Shown: positions 36,603 to 49,443, numbered from the stretch's first letter. The stretch: DNA of 64,000 bases from Lingula anatina (GCF_001039355.2 NW_019774892.1:174724-238723), one strand, 5' to 3'. Notes: generated from the sequence alone by a model not told the origin. Numbers and translations: made by a program.

Positions 36603-37810
36603 TAGCAAGATAAAAGACGTCTTTTCACTATCTTGTATTTTAAAGGTATACTAGTAGTTGTATTGGTATACCAATAGAAAACTTATATTGTCTCAGAGTA
36701 ACACTATGGAGTCGAAGAGTTGTAATTTCCTTTCCATTAAACGAGCTTCTAATCTAATTTATAACCCATTTTATTACACAATGTTGGCGCGTATCAAGTA
36801 ACTCTTCCTTGTTGCACAGTATTTACGTGGCTGTTTGCTTGACAGTTATTAGTCACATGACAATAATCTTTGATCACAGGTGTGCCGTCCATTGCAGCCT
36901 TGTGCGTGATGAGAGTCACTGTGAGAAGTGGAGTTTTAAGTTGATAAACTTGCAAATAGAATAGGCGATAAAAATAGTGCTCCAAGTTAGATTTGATTAT
37001 GACAAGTAGTACCCGAACACCTGTTTGTTTATGTGAAAATGGCAATTTTTCGCGACCTTTCCTGCCACCGCAACTTTTTTCATGTAGTTTCATTATACTT
37101 CGGTGTTATGGAGGTGTCGCGCTGATGCGGGTTTATACGTTTGTTTTTATTGAAAAAGCTCTATTCACAACGCGTTAAAATAGTTGAAGAGCAAAGCTTA
37201 CAGTATTATCAAGGTCCTTATCTAAGGGAGGGCAGGTGCGTGGATAACAGACTCATTGTCCCTAGCTGAAGTACTGAAAATTAACATTATTTATCATATT
37301 GGAGCAGACGATTAGATATCATGTGAAGAAATCATTGTTCTGGGGATCAAACGAGAAAAATTACAATAAATTATTTAATGAAATTGCTAGCTAGAACGAC
37401 TGTCCACTTGAAAAGTGTGATAAAAATATTGTTCAGAAAGTTGAAAATTTATCTACTGATAATTGAACAATTGAGTACAAAGATTTTGAAGAACAGTTTT
37501 AAGTGCTGCAGAAAGGTCCTTAGTAATTTGAATCATTGAACTTTTCATGTCCAAACTTTAGTATTAAGAAAACTAAAAGAGTAAAAAAATGTTAAAACCG
37601 TTTTAACATTATCTTGGTGTAAATCTTTTAAAATCATTTTGGCTATTTCAATCTATCTGACTTCTACAAAACAAAGTCATCACGTAAGTAGTGCACACAC
37701 GGATGCTCCCTTGCTTGCCCGTCAGACACTCAGGTAACAACACAATAATACATTCAGTGCTTCCAGGTGTGCAAAGATAGGTTCGTCATGTGACCTGAAA
37801 GCTCCTCGCC

Positions 37811-37837
37811 GTCGCCAGTCAGTCTACGCTGCACCTG
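37811..37837 (+). promoter_or_regulatory. SMAD/E-box composite site 2
   Basis: GTCGCC (37811-37816), AGTCA, GTCT (37822-37825), six bases ACGCTG, then CACCTG (37832-37837). The first half site has T where the fly consensus has A/G, and the GTCT is followed by A. Spacing is identical to the other three. Confidence 0.55.
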
Positions 37838-38700
37838 TGCCAGTCTAAGTACCAGCTATCAACATACACATACACACCAAATTCCTTCACGTCCTTCTGT
37901 GAAGAACTATGAATGTCTTCACACCTTCTTAACGAGTGCAAGCACAAACTTGACGGCGATGAGCGTGGAAAAACCAGCCCATTCTTTAAATGTTACGTGA
38001 ACCGCGCATTTTGACAACAACAACGTACGGCTTGAGGTGTGCTGCGGGAGTACATTATGCTTGGTCATCTTTTGAATGCGGTTATTATCAAAAGAATCTT
38101 AACAATAAACGGACAAAATGAAAGAAAAACGTCATATAATAGATATATAACGCACCAATTTACAATGATATTTTGTTCATTTTATACAATGAATGTTAGG
38201 AAATCCCCCCCCCCTTTTTTTTTGTATGTAGCAGTCAGGGGATTAGATGATCATTTCAGAAACAGTAGATATCGAATAAATGATTGTTTATTGTTTCTGA
38301 CACCTTTGCGCAAGATTATCAGTCATACCATTCTTGAAGATAATGATAATTCAATATTATGTGATAAACAACCAAGCTAATTAATAAAGTGCATCACTCG
38401 AGGTAGGTGTAGTCACAAATAAATCTACTTCCTTATTTAGTAAGGTGGTTTCATTACACTTATGGGTTTAAAGATGTCAAATAATTAAGCAATTTCTATA
38501 TAATATTGTCTCTATTGCCGATTACTAATGTAATGAACATATTTTATGGAAATATTAAAAGTCAATATCTAACGCCACGAAGTGATTGTATCGCAATCTG
38601 ACATAATTCCTTTAAACAAGTTACCACTTTACTCGAAAGCCAACGTTTTTTTTAAGCTGAAAAAAAAACCCATTTAATTTAAGTCTGCACATAAATTTAC

Positions 38701-38740
38701 CCCCCCCCCCAATATCCCCCATCCCCCCCCCCACCTCCCA
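38701..38740. repeat. C-rich tract
   Basis: Four C runs of 5 to 11 bases, separated by 2-5 bases. The minus strand therefore has a G-quadruplex-forming pattern. It lies just before composite site 3. Confidence 0.7.
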
Positions 38741-38786
38741 ACAAATCGTCGGATGTTTTATTTGAAGTGTTGGGTGTCATTATCCC

Positions 38787-38813
38787 GGCGCCACTGAGTC
38801 TGCAGCCCACCTG
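38787..38813 (+). promoter_or_regulatory. SMAD/E-box composite site 3
   Basis: GGCGCC (38787-38792), ACTGA, GTCT (38798-38801), six bases GCAGCC, then CACCTG (38808-38813). The best match of the four: a perfect GGCGCC half site plus GTCTG at the standard 5-base gap. Confidence 0.65.
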
Positions 38814-39166
38814 CGGCGTCCTGGTCAATCTATACAGAGGTGTTATCTCCCCAGCTTTGCACGTGGACACCTCCGCATTCCTTTACACGCCGTATCTATG
38901 CACGTGTCCTTTCCTCACTACCGTAAATTACTTGGTAGTTGTTTAAATTAAACTTCAAGTGTTATACAGATCCTCACCGTGCACAGCTGAACGAAGATAC
39001 GTATAAAATACGTTGTTGTGTCTCCATTTTGTCAATGATACAGGAGAAGGATCAAAACAAATAAGATTGCGTAAGCTTGCTATGTGGTGTATAACTTTGT
39101 TAGTGTCGAGTTAAGTGTGGGAACGAAACCTGCATTTTACAGCCCTGTCATGTTTATCACCACAGC

Positions 39167-39193
39167 CCCGCCACCAAGTCTGTAGTACACCTG
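39167..39193 (+). promoter_or_regulatory. SMAD/E-box composite site 4
   Basis: CCCGCC (39167-39172), ACCAA, GTCT (39178-39181), six bases GTAGTA, then CACCTG (39188-39193). The first base of the half site differs from the consensus, but the whole layout is kept. Confidence 0.5.
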
Positions 39194-39199
39194 GGCAGC

Positions 39200-40970
39200 T
39201 TTAAGTGACACTGTCACGCATATCGGACCACGCACCTGACAGAGAACCACACTAGCTTACAGTTTAATGTTAGGAACGTCAACAATTGTCTTTACAATGT
39301 TTATTCATACCCATGTTTACTGAGCACGGCACTTTTTGTTTCGCGGTTAATAATTAGCATCTTTTAGCAGAGGGTGTCTTTTTTCTTGAGGGATGGGGAC
39401 TGTGTTAAAATGGTTTATTGAATAAGGATACGGTAAACTCTGATTTTCCTGTACGCATATTTGTCAAATGATGACTACTTCGCAGTTTTGTATCATGAGT
39501 AGAAAAGCTCGATGCGATATGGGGTAAAGAGGTTGTGGTTAACCAACTACACACTGTATAAAAAATTTCGGAATTAAGACTACACTTACACGACATTTAA
39601 TTTTCACTCCACCTCAGACGAAACATTGTATTTAATGATGCATAATAATTTCTTTGTATTTCTTATATTCTAAGAAAGAAACAAGAAAAAAGAAACTGGC
39701 TTTCAGCTATTAAAGATGTCAACAAAAACCGTCTCTTGTTAATAATAATGGCTGCTGGTATGTAGATCAATTTTAATTATTATTAAAATAGGTTTGCATG
39801 TATATACATGTATGACAGTGTACGGCAATGATGCTGTTTTCTTGACTTTGTATGACACCTTTGAATCCATTACCAAATTTTTAAAATTATTAAAATACAG
39901 CACAAGGAAAGTAACGCCAGAAGCTCCGACCTAGGACGGCATTTAGTCTACATCGAAATTTTGCCTACAACATGTATTTCATGGTCAGATTTTAGTTTGC
40001 CTGTTAGAACCTGCCTAAGAATCCAAATTATCTGCCCAAGTTATACGGACATCATCATTATTATTATAACTATTATTATTTTAACTATTATTATTATCAT
40101 TTGCTATAGGCCTACTAGCAAATGTGAAATCTTAAGTTCGATTGGTTTGTATTATGTAATATTCTATTTATGAAACTACATCCTCAATTATTTATTTTAT
40201 TCTCTTATTTGGGTGAAAATACATTTAGTACATTTTAATCTAGGGTGTAGCATGTCCACATTTAGGTCATCTATCACATCGATGCCATCCTACATAATCA
40301 GTGTCGATCTTCCTATTATTTGTCTTGTGATACCACTGCAATATTGCACAATATTTTTAACATCGTTATCAGCATCCCATTGTTGGAAGGCACTGTCCAA
40401 AGATATATGAGCTCGGTTACACCATTTTACAAGGTTCCGTACTATTTATGGTTACTGAAGTGTTCTGGAAAACCTTTCGACAAATCACCAGCCTGTTCAC
40501 TGTATTGTAGGCTTAATGACTTCTGTCGCAACTCTTATCTCTGTCTGTTCATGACTGAGCATTTTGTGTGGCCTTCCAACCAAGCAATTATTGTTATCTA
40601 CAGCATGCCCATTCATAAGGGAGTAACGAGATTTTTTTATATTGCAACGAAGTTTCTTTCAAAAAAAAAGTTTGTATAACCATAGCAGAAACGAGCTCTC
40701 TTGTTTCACATTTTTCATTGATTTTTAGTAGCTTACCCAAACCTATAAAACGCTTATGCGGACCATAATGCAAGTCAATCCTGGGGATAAGCGACTTGTC
40801 CCGATTGTGCAAATCTCATCTAGCACAATCCTATCAAACGATGAACAAGGGGCATGGAGACAGTGTTATACACTTTCTTTATGTATGTATCACAGGCATT
40901 GTTAAATATCTTAAGGGTTTTTAATGTATCAGTTGCACGTTTACTCTAATGACTATTGAATAAATCCTGC
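39200..40970. other. Intergenic, nothing firm
   Basis: Open frames at 40213-40812 on both strands show no recognisable domain. Short ATT repeats lie near 40050-40110. Confidence 0.4.
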
Positions 40971-40977
40971 AGGTGGT

Positions 40978-41184
40978 AATTTCAAGTGCGATCCAGGATT
41001 ATTTGAAGGGGGGGGGGGGGGTCCGCTCAAGAGCGCCGAAAATTTTTGGTATTTTAGAGGTCGAACGGTGCCATTTTGGTACGGTTTAGAACTATAATTC
41101 AGCAAGTCAAAATTCTAATTTCAAGAGGGGACCAGAAATCGAAGGGGGGGAGCCAGAACCCCCCTGTAAATCCACCACTGCGAT
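40978..41184. mobile_element. Short interspersed repeat with poly-G/poly-C ends
   Basis: It starts with ggtggtaatttcaagtgcg and a run of 14 G (41008-41021). It ends with ggggggag, ccccccctg-like C runs and ccaccactgcgatcc. The G and C runs near the two ends and the repeated gcgatcca words suggest a small non-autonomous element. Confidence 0.5.
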
Positions 41185-41761
41185 CCACTTGCTGTCATCA
41201 GCGACTCGGCGAATGGATCAAACCTAACACACGCTAGTTATGAAAAACTTTATTTACATGATTTTATGTAACATTTTTTGTAAATTATTTCATTTAGTTA
41301 AATGTTGTCCATGATCCGATGCACCACGACTAAGCTTTGGAACGTAGGGCATGACAAAGCCCTCTTGATAATCTTTGCCACAACTTATTCCCAATAATCC
41401 CATTAAAACTTGCAGGGTTAAGTAGACAAGGTTAGACAACTTTACACAATTTCTTAAAATCTATCCTTTTCGCAGGGTGACTGCTGTAGAAGTTTTGAGT
41501 AAGGTTATGTTAAAATGACTTGTGTCAAACAAGCATTATCAGAGGTCTTGTCCACCTATTAGTGTCTTTTTGTGTACTTACATTGTGTTGATCCTTCTTT
41601 TAGAAGCCAGAGAGCTTATAAATGCAATAACATTATTGTGCTCAATAATTTATTATTATTGTTAAAATATACCACATTGTGACACAGTTCTTGCTGCATG
41701 TGACAACACAGCTAGTTCCACTTGAGCTTTATATTGGCATCACAACCATACTTAAACATCT

Positions 41762-42042
41762 GGGCCCAGTTTCATAAAGGACGTTTAGCACTAACCAGTG
41801 GATAAATTCTCCTAACACCCGTTAACTAAACGACGGTTGAAATTGTGTTTCATAAGCAGAGTTTAAACAGCCGGTTAGTTAACTGACCTTTAAATATTAT
41901 ATCCTGTTAAACACTGGACTGTTAACTAACCGGCTATTTAAACGCCGTTTATGAAACACAATTTTAACCATCTTTTAGTTAATGGGCGTTAGGAGAATTT
42001 AACCACTGGTTAGTGCTAAACGTCCTTTATAAAACTGGGCCC
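41762..42042. mobile_element. Fully palindromic MITE, ~281 bp
   Basis: The left half begins GGGCCCAGTTTCATAAAGGA and the right half ends TCCTTTATAAAACTGGGCCC. The arms pair over nearly the whole element (for example ccagtggataaattctcc against ggagaatttaaccactgg). The centre is AT-rich, near 41890-41910. It could fold into one long hairpin and has no coding capacity. Confidence 0.9.
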
Positions 42043-44646
42043 TGTAGTTTATGTTCCACGTTATGTTTTCATTAAGGGAAGATGTGCATGAAATTGCATT
42101 TGTAAGCAATCAGGCTGGACTATGTCAGGCAGTTAAAAAAAAACTTCGTCCAGCAATAATCTTTGCATGTAACTAACACTCGGCCGACATCTAGTACAGA
42201 GAGCCCCTTTGTCAAGTGTTCCTTCTTCTTGAATGTTGGTACAAGAAAATCTTGAACAAGCCACAAACACACACCAAATGTATAACAAAAGCACAAACAC
42301 AACAGTTTAAAGGACTTTTACTTGTAAAAATATCAAAAATAAAAATATATAGTTTTTACATTAAAGTTTACATTAGCCTAGAAAAAAATTGATGTTGGTA
42401 GACGAGGGTATTTTTTCCCATGAATTTTCCCTACTCTTGTAATTTGTAAATGGAAAAAAATAAGTAATAATAAATAAAGCAGTGGACATGAAGTTTGAAA
42501 GTGGGAGAAATTAACAATAGATCAAACCCCAGGAAGAGCTTAGTAATACTGTTGCTTTTTTGTTCTAAAATTGCCCACATTATACTGGACGAAAAATTTT
42601 GTCCACTTATCAATTTTGTATGGATTTACACTAAAATTTGTTAAAATTCTATAGAAAGGAAAAGTTATCAATTCTGGGCACCCAAAATGTAAAACTGCAT
42701 CGATCTTATTACAGCGCAGTTTGAAAGACGTAATACATTCAATGCATCAACATCATCCAGTCTCATGCATCACAGTTTGCAAGTTTTTTTGGCATTGATG
42801 TCAAGATCTCTCAGACAAGTGGGTCACACCAGCGTAGGCCATGTGGTGACAGGAGTCACATTTCCATCTCACAAGGGAAAAGAATTTATGGACCCTAAAA
42901 TTGGAAAAAGAAAAGGTTAGACATAAAATTAACAACAGTAGTGCACACCATTAAATTATTGTATAAAAAGATAACCCACTATTAGTCCAAATTATAAGAA
43001 ATTGAATATTAAAAAAATGACGTAATTTTAATTTCACAACTTCTTAATTAGCATTAGAGCAAACCTTCAAGCAAATAGTCAATCCTCATCTTGAACAATA
43101 ACCAGAAGCCGATGTTGCTTGAAATCATGTAAACATTTTGCTTCAATTTCTGGACATTACTAGTTACGTTACCTGGACAGCATTAAATCTGGGATGTCTG
43201 TCTGCTGCTTACTGGAGGTTTACATTTCTATCATCATCTTTTTTTTGTTTGTTTGTTTTTTCTTTTCTCTTTCAGTGTGTATTTAGAAAATTAAAATTGG
43301 TACCTCAACTAGTAGTGTTGTCAAGTCAGATACAAGTTCAGTTTGTTGCTATGTAGTTCTGACACCATTTACATTCAGATAATTAAAGAATACAAAGATT
43401 AAAAAAATTTTTAACTTCATAAAATGCCAGATTCTTAAATTAGAAATTGTTTATAGTATTGCTGTTTACATTGTTTATAGTAACCAAACTAACGAGTTAT
43501 GAAATGTTTAGAGGATAAGGATCCCTACACGAGTTCAGAACTTAACATTTAAAGCCATTCAAGTTAACTCTCAGCATCTTGTGGAATCATTCCTGTTAAC
43601 AAACAAAAGTAATTAGGTTTTTGTTTATTTGTACACATTTAATCGAAGCATATTACATAAACACTAGCCTAGCATTTATCAGTGTTGCCACGTTTGATTT
43701 TACACCTTAATTTTAAACGACCATGAGGACAAATATATTTTTTGTACAAACAGATATCAAAGTACTGCAATCAGGTGCATTTACATTAAAATCAAGCCCC
43801 TTTGCACATGCTAGGGTCTGGTAAAACAAAGACGGACCTCATTAACTCATTTAAAAAATGTTATTTGATGCATGGTTATTTAAAAAATGACATTAAATCA
43901 TTAATTTCTTTTTTTTTATGCAGCTTTGTGGCAACACTGTAAACCTGGCGATTAATATAATGCAGCTGACAGAACGTCTACTGATCAACTGCTTTGCATC
44001 ATATATATTTTGCTTTATAAATTTCTAATTGCTATATTTCAATGGAAAACATTTTACAAGTTTGAGTGCAACTGGCTTATATACAAATGGATATTCATTA
44101 ATTGTATTCACTTTCTTGAAAACATCCCAACATACATTACTCATTCTGATTTTTCATATGATACTTCAATCTACTCATATTTTTCAGCAAAAAAGAGCTT
44201 ATTTTTCTTTTTTACAAAGCTACGAAAATACATTTACATAAAAATAAACTAGGATTTCCTAGAAAGTCACACCATATGTTAAAAGGCTCAACCCTGGCCA
44301 TGCTGATAATGATGATAAAAGGCCATTACTTGAAAGTTTTTTTTTTACAAGATATTTGATTATACTGTTCAAGTTTTAAAACTAAAGACATCATGGGCAG
44401 TTTTTCTGTGCACACATCAGTTTTTCAAATTGAAGTTATGAGTGTTCTTCAGGACTATTATTTTTTTCAGTCTAATTGGAGTTTAAGGTGTGACCATTGT
44501 TACATATTATTATATACTATTTTTGACTGCCAATTGTGTGTGTGGACTAGGCTACCTCTGATGTGCCATTGCCAACATAGCTTCCTAGGTAGTCTTCAAT
44601 AGCAGACACAGGTCCACAGGCAGGTGCCAAACATGGGCTGCCAGCT
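42043..44646. other. Downstream of the KHDRBS gene, 3' UTR likely
   Basis: No exon recognised. The 3' untranslated region of the minus-strand KHDRBS gene must start at 44646. Minus-strand AATAAA candidates include one near 43625, but I cannot place the end. Confidence 0.4.
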
Positions 44647-47600
44647 TTAGTAACCCCGCCCATATGGGTGTTGCCTTGGTGCTGCTCTAAGACTTGTTGG
44701 AGCTTTGTATGTGCTACCACTACCACGACCACCTCCTAGGCTTCCAGATCCCCACGAATCACCTAGAAGTGAAATGTCATAAAGTCCGCTGAAATATTGT
44801 TGGCAAATATATACTGCAGTGTTCACTGGATCCAGAATTATAGAAATAGCATGTATAAAAGGAAATATCTATACATCTTGAAGAGAAAAAAATCATGTGT
44901 TCACTTGGTTACAGTAAAGGGGCTATGACCACTGGACATTCCCATGCTCAAAATAGGCAGTCAGCCATCCAAATATTGACTAACATGTTTTCTCATATAC
45001 TTAGAACCTATTAAAAATTAACTGACCATGACCCAACTACATAACTGATAAATTTATATAATCAAAATATGCACTGTATAAAATTCCTGTCTGGCTCACC
45101 ATATCCTGCATCATCATATCTGTCCCTTGTTGCGGTAGACCCATGTCCATAATCAAAGTACTGTGTGTCACTGAAAGTTATTTAACAGAAAATTAAATTT
45201 AATTTTGGATATTCAACATTTTGTGAATCACTGAAAATAGGTACAAAACAATACTGTATAAATCACCATGTCAAAATGTCAAGTGCACATTAAACATTCA
45301 ACAATGTTGTCTTATGTCACGCATTTACTCTTAATCCATTGGCCACAGAACACTTAACCTTTATTGAAGTACTGTTATTAACCATAACCTATGTAACTAA
45401 TATATGAGGATTTAACATTTTGGTTATATAATGACAATGTCACAGAGATTGGAGACAGCCTTGAGCACAGAGTCTCTTGGCAGCACTATGATCTTGTTGT
45501 CAGTATAGGCTGAGAAGACCAAGGTGTAACCACTGGAAAGACAGGTAAAACACCTGACCAAGACCAGGAGCATCATGCAAAGAATACAGCAAGCACACCT
45601 TGGTTTTAGCCATAACATAATGAAATAGATGTCAACACATGGAAAGATTCCTCTTGATGTGAAATACAGTAATTCCTCTCAATTCCAAGCTTGCAACTAA
45701 CCTTGCACCTCCTGCAGAGTAATCCTCCTCATAAGCATCTCTTCCCCCTGCACTGTAGCTGCTTTCTCCATAGGCATCATCATAACCAGCACCCTAAAAA
45801 ACGGAATTATCTTGTTGAATGATAACAACCAGCCTTCAATTAACCAGCAAATATCTAAAAGAAACAACAATACTATCATTTATCATAGTAAATATATTAT
45901 TTTCTTAAAATATTTGAAATGAAACTACATATAAGTCCACTGGTAATTACTAAGTTTCTAATGAGGTTTTGACTTCTTTGTTCAAAATACCATATTGTGA
46001 AGCAGTTTATTACATATCAAATTTAAAGGCAAAATCTTCTATGGACATTGTGCACTGGTTCAAGAAATAAAGTTTATTAAAGGCATATAATAGAATTGAA
46101 TAAGGGTTAAGTATGCAACAAACTGCTGATATCTATGGCAATGAGGATTTCTGTTGATAATCACAAATTTCTGTGTTTCATTTACATGTAAATTAGGAAG
46201 ACATTTTATGATTCTCCAATCTGAAGCTAGTGAGAGAAAACTGGCAAATTGAGCACATATACAGAAATTAAGCAGTAAAGATCCAGTTATGGTGTTAACA
46301 AATGTACTGGCCGAAGGAATCTACTCACATAACCATCATCATAGTCTGGCTCTCTAGCAAGGGCTCCTCTTCCAACTAATGGTGTAGGTGCTGGTGGAGG
46401 CACCATACCCCCACCCATCGCACCACGCCCAGACAACAATCCCCCTCGTGATGCCCCACGTCCAGCAGGTATACCACCACGCCCCAATGCACTTCCCCTA
46501 AAAATAGATAGGAAATTGCTATGGCCATCTGTGACAGTTAATACTTCAAATAGTTACTAATTTTGGCAAATTTTCATTTACCAAGCTATAAAAAAATCTT
46601 AACATTTCCAATATCCGATGTATTCTGTCTCTAATTACCTTCCCATTGGACCCCCACCCATAGCCCCTCTTCCTCTGGGGGCTGGTCCACCAGGCATGCC
46701 ACGTCCTCTTCCTCCTCTTCCTCTTGGAGCCCCGGCACTGCCTGGGTCACCCAAGTTCATCAGCTCCTGGAACTGTTCCTGTCGGATCTCATCATTGTAT
46801 TCCTGCAATTAAAATATAAAGATCATATAATCGCTTTGCTATACGCAGCAAAAATCATGAATTTTGTTTCTTGGCATAGGTCCAGAACCATACTAGATTC
46901 TTATCCAACATAATGGAGAGGAAAACAGCCAATATTTGTTTTGCCACTTTTTCAGTCACACTGTTATCATTTTTGCCCTGATGCACTTAGCACTACTAAC
47001 CCCCAGCCAAAGTAATTTATGCCTATGAATAATATCAATTATGTTTTCTAAATCCATAAAAAGAACTAGGAATAGCTTTAGAAATGTCAAGTACAGACAG
47101 AAAGGTGGTACTTACTGGGGTTAAGTACTTCCTTAGTTCAGCCATAGCATGTGACAGTCTAGAGTAAGCTTCTGCAGGAGGAGCAAACACCTCCACCAGC
47201 ACATGGAGTTCTTCATTCAAATGTGCGTACTTGCCACCCTCTTTCCGACACTCTTCCTCCTTAAATAATGTTTTTAGAGTTAAAAGAAATCTCATCCTTC
47301 TTTGTTAAGTCTCTTGAAGGCTGAAGTAATATTGGTTTTCCATGGATATCATGTTTAGATTGCAGCCCCCCCCCACACACAAAAAAATAAAATAAAAATA
47401 AATAAAAATAAAATAAAATAAAATAAAAAGATAAATAATGATAAATAAATAAATGAAATAATAAAAAATAAAATAAAACAAAATGATGGTTTTTGCAGAA
47501 ATGTTAAGTGATATGACAAAACCCACCTTATTTTTGTCTCTCATTGAACCTTTTCCAAGGATTGACATTTTTGTACCCGTGTCTTCCTGAAGTCTTTTTA

Positions 47601-49443
47601 GAGACAATCCTTTAGGTCCCAAAAGCTTCCCAACAAAGTTAAACTGAAATATAAAGCCAGTTAACATATATATTTGAGAAGGGTTATCATTCTGACACTT
47701 TTCAAATGTAAAACAATTCAACATGAAAATAACTGATGCAGAAGTTCAATTTTCTGTCTCACCTTTGGGAATTCTTTGTGTGGAATGTATACTTTTGAGT
47801 TCAGTTTGCACTTCTTAGAGTCAGAAGTAACATCTAAGAAGTCTGAGAGCTTCCCTCTGCTAACTTGCTCAATTTCTAAAAAAAAAAAAAAAAAGAAAAA
47901 GGGGGAATATAGTACTTAGAAATAAGAACAATATTATTAACAATTTATTATTAATGCCTTCATTTCGTAAATTGATAAACTTGATATGACAAACATTTCT
48001 GATATCATACAAAAATGTATGATGTTAGCTAAACATACTACTGCAACAGCCATGGCACAAAGACCCTTTAATACAAATATTCTTCCACCTTTGCAATTTT
48101 TTTTGACATTAAGCTATTTACAAGCTGAACATTCTACTTTAAGTCAACAAACTGTCCCTTGACTGTGTTGGGAGGAAAAAGACCACAAATTCATCAGTAA
48201 TCCTCAATAACAAAGTATCTTAAAAACATCAAGAGGCAAACATCAATCTTGATTTCACATCTGCATTACTAGATAGATGCTCAGATGACTAACACCCGAT
48301 TTCCATAGATTTTTAGATCGATCTATCCCTGTGGGGAGTCTCACTAGATTACTGTCAGCTTGGCCGGCTTAAGCGTTTGTCCCGCCTACTAAAAGCTGTA
48401 AGGGGGTAATTAACTATGGTGCCCGCTCGGCTGACTGCAGTTTAGCGTGAACCCCCAGGGAGTTAGGTCGATCTAAATCTTAATCTTTAGATCGATCTAA
48501 ATCTTTGGGAAAGCACCCTTATACCTTGTTCCTTGCAGTATCAAAGGCAGGGTTGGTCATCACTTGGGGGGGGGGGGGGGGAATAGAAAAGCCAGTTCTC
48601 CTGCAACATGGCCTACATAATACTTTCTACCATTGCAGCAATACAGCTATGCAGTCAGTGTGTGCAAAATACAGTCAAGTTTCTCTATAAGCCACACAAT
48701 ACAGGAGGAATAGATAATTCTTACAGTTAGCTCCAGAGATGCTTTTGTTGCTATTTGTTGAGTAAAATGCGTTGTGGGCGAGGAGGATGAGATTTGAACT
48801 CATGCAAGATAACCTCAGTGAAGAAAGTACAAAAAGAATTGATACAATTATTGTAATTATTGCTTTTGTTACAGAGTAAAGCACTTTATGACAGTTCTTC
48901 AAATTGGGCACTTCAAATCTTGCCTTGTATTTTTCAAGAGCAGAAATACTGGAAGTGGCACATTTTAGGACACTGAATTTTCAAATGAGTGACAAAAAAC
49001 TTCCAAGTTTTAAAAACAAAAATACATTTACAGAGTCGTCAGAGCACTTATTTTCTTGGCTTTAGCCCAGTAGTTTCGCATTCCCTGCATGTCGACTGAC
49101 CCTGCTGGACAACAAAGCGTTTTATTTCTTTTAACTGGCCCTCTAGGTCATAGGGCCAATAGGAAAACAAAAGCAAAAACATGAAAAAATCGGCCCCAAG
49201 AATAGAACACTAGTATTCTGAAACGGTTTTCTTTGTTAATTAGAGAATATACAGCGGGTAAATTTCGCCGGCTGAAGTTCGCCGGTTTGTAAACTTACCT
49301 TTGTCTAGCAGACGAGCCGCGTTCGGAAATGTTGTGTCACCAATGCTCTCTCTCTCCAACTTAAGAACTTCCAAAAGATCGTTGTCAATGGGAGGACCAC
49401 TTGCCCCATTCTTATTACCAGGCATTTGGTTTGTTTGATTCAT
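44647..49443 (-). CDS. KHDRBS: KHDRBS/Sam68-like STAR RNA-binding protein
   Basis: Nine exons on the minus strand: 49443-49299, 47875-47763, 47643-47527, 47259-47116, 46802-46639, 46497-46329, 45793-45702, 45170-45100, 44762-44647. All junctions are GT-AG and the total is 1131 nt, 376 residues. STAR proteins bind UAAA-type RNA as dimers and regulate splicing and RNA fate in the nucleus. The QUA1 dimer region is about residues 20-48. The KH domain is about 87-150, with [12 protein letters not shown] holding the GxxG loop and [10 protein letters not shown] after it. [19 protein letters not shown] and the QUA2 end ([10 protein letters not shown]) follow. Then come an RG-rich stretch (about 195-250), a Tyr-rich C-terminal part and the tail HPYGRGY, which matches the nuclear-localisation end of Sam68. 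Paralogue KHDRBS1, 2 or 3 cannot be assigned. Confidence 0.95.
45424..45532 (-). CDS. Candidate alternative last exon of KHDRBS
   Basis: In the intron before 45170, the minus strand has an acceptor ctgtctttccag ending at 45533. A 109-nt open stretch follows, in the right phase to join the exon ending at 45702 (AG|T), to a stop at 45424-45426. It would add 35 residues beginning after the split Ser with [13 protein letters not shown] and replace the Tyr-rich HPYGRGY tail. AATAAA lies at 45365-45360 (minus), about 60 nt past the stop. No family match is known to me, so it may be chance. Confidence 0.4.
47384..47480. repeat. AAAATA/AAATA simple repeat
   Basis: A-rich repeat in a KHDRBS intron, next to a C9 run. 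The long minus-strand open frame over it is low complexity and not coding outside the real exon 47643-47527. Confidence 0.85.
48295..48512. mobile_element. MITE, AGATCGATCT family, in KHDRBS intron 1
   Basis: The left end (ttccatagatttttagatcg, then atctatccctg) and right end (ggtcgatctaaatcttaatctttagatcgatctaaatctttggga as two subrepeats) are inverted copies around AGATCGATCT. The left half matches 2600-2745 inverted. No coding capacity. Confidence 0.75.

Noticed and set aside
40213-40812. Overlapping open frames of 65-119 codons on both strands
   Set aside because: No domain, no splice consistency, ordinary base composition for intergenic sequence.
48770-48815. tRNA-like B box (GAGTTCAAATCTCATCCTCC on minus)
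   Set aside because: No matching A box or cloverleaf upstream; at most a remnant of a tRNA-derived repeat.
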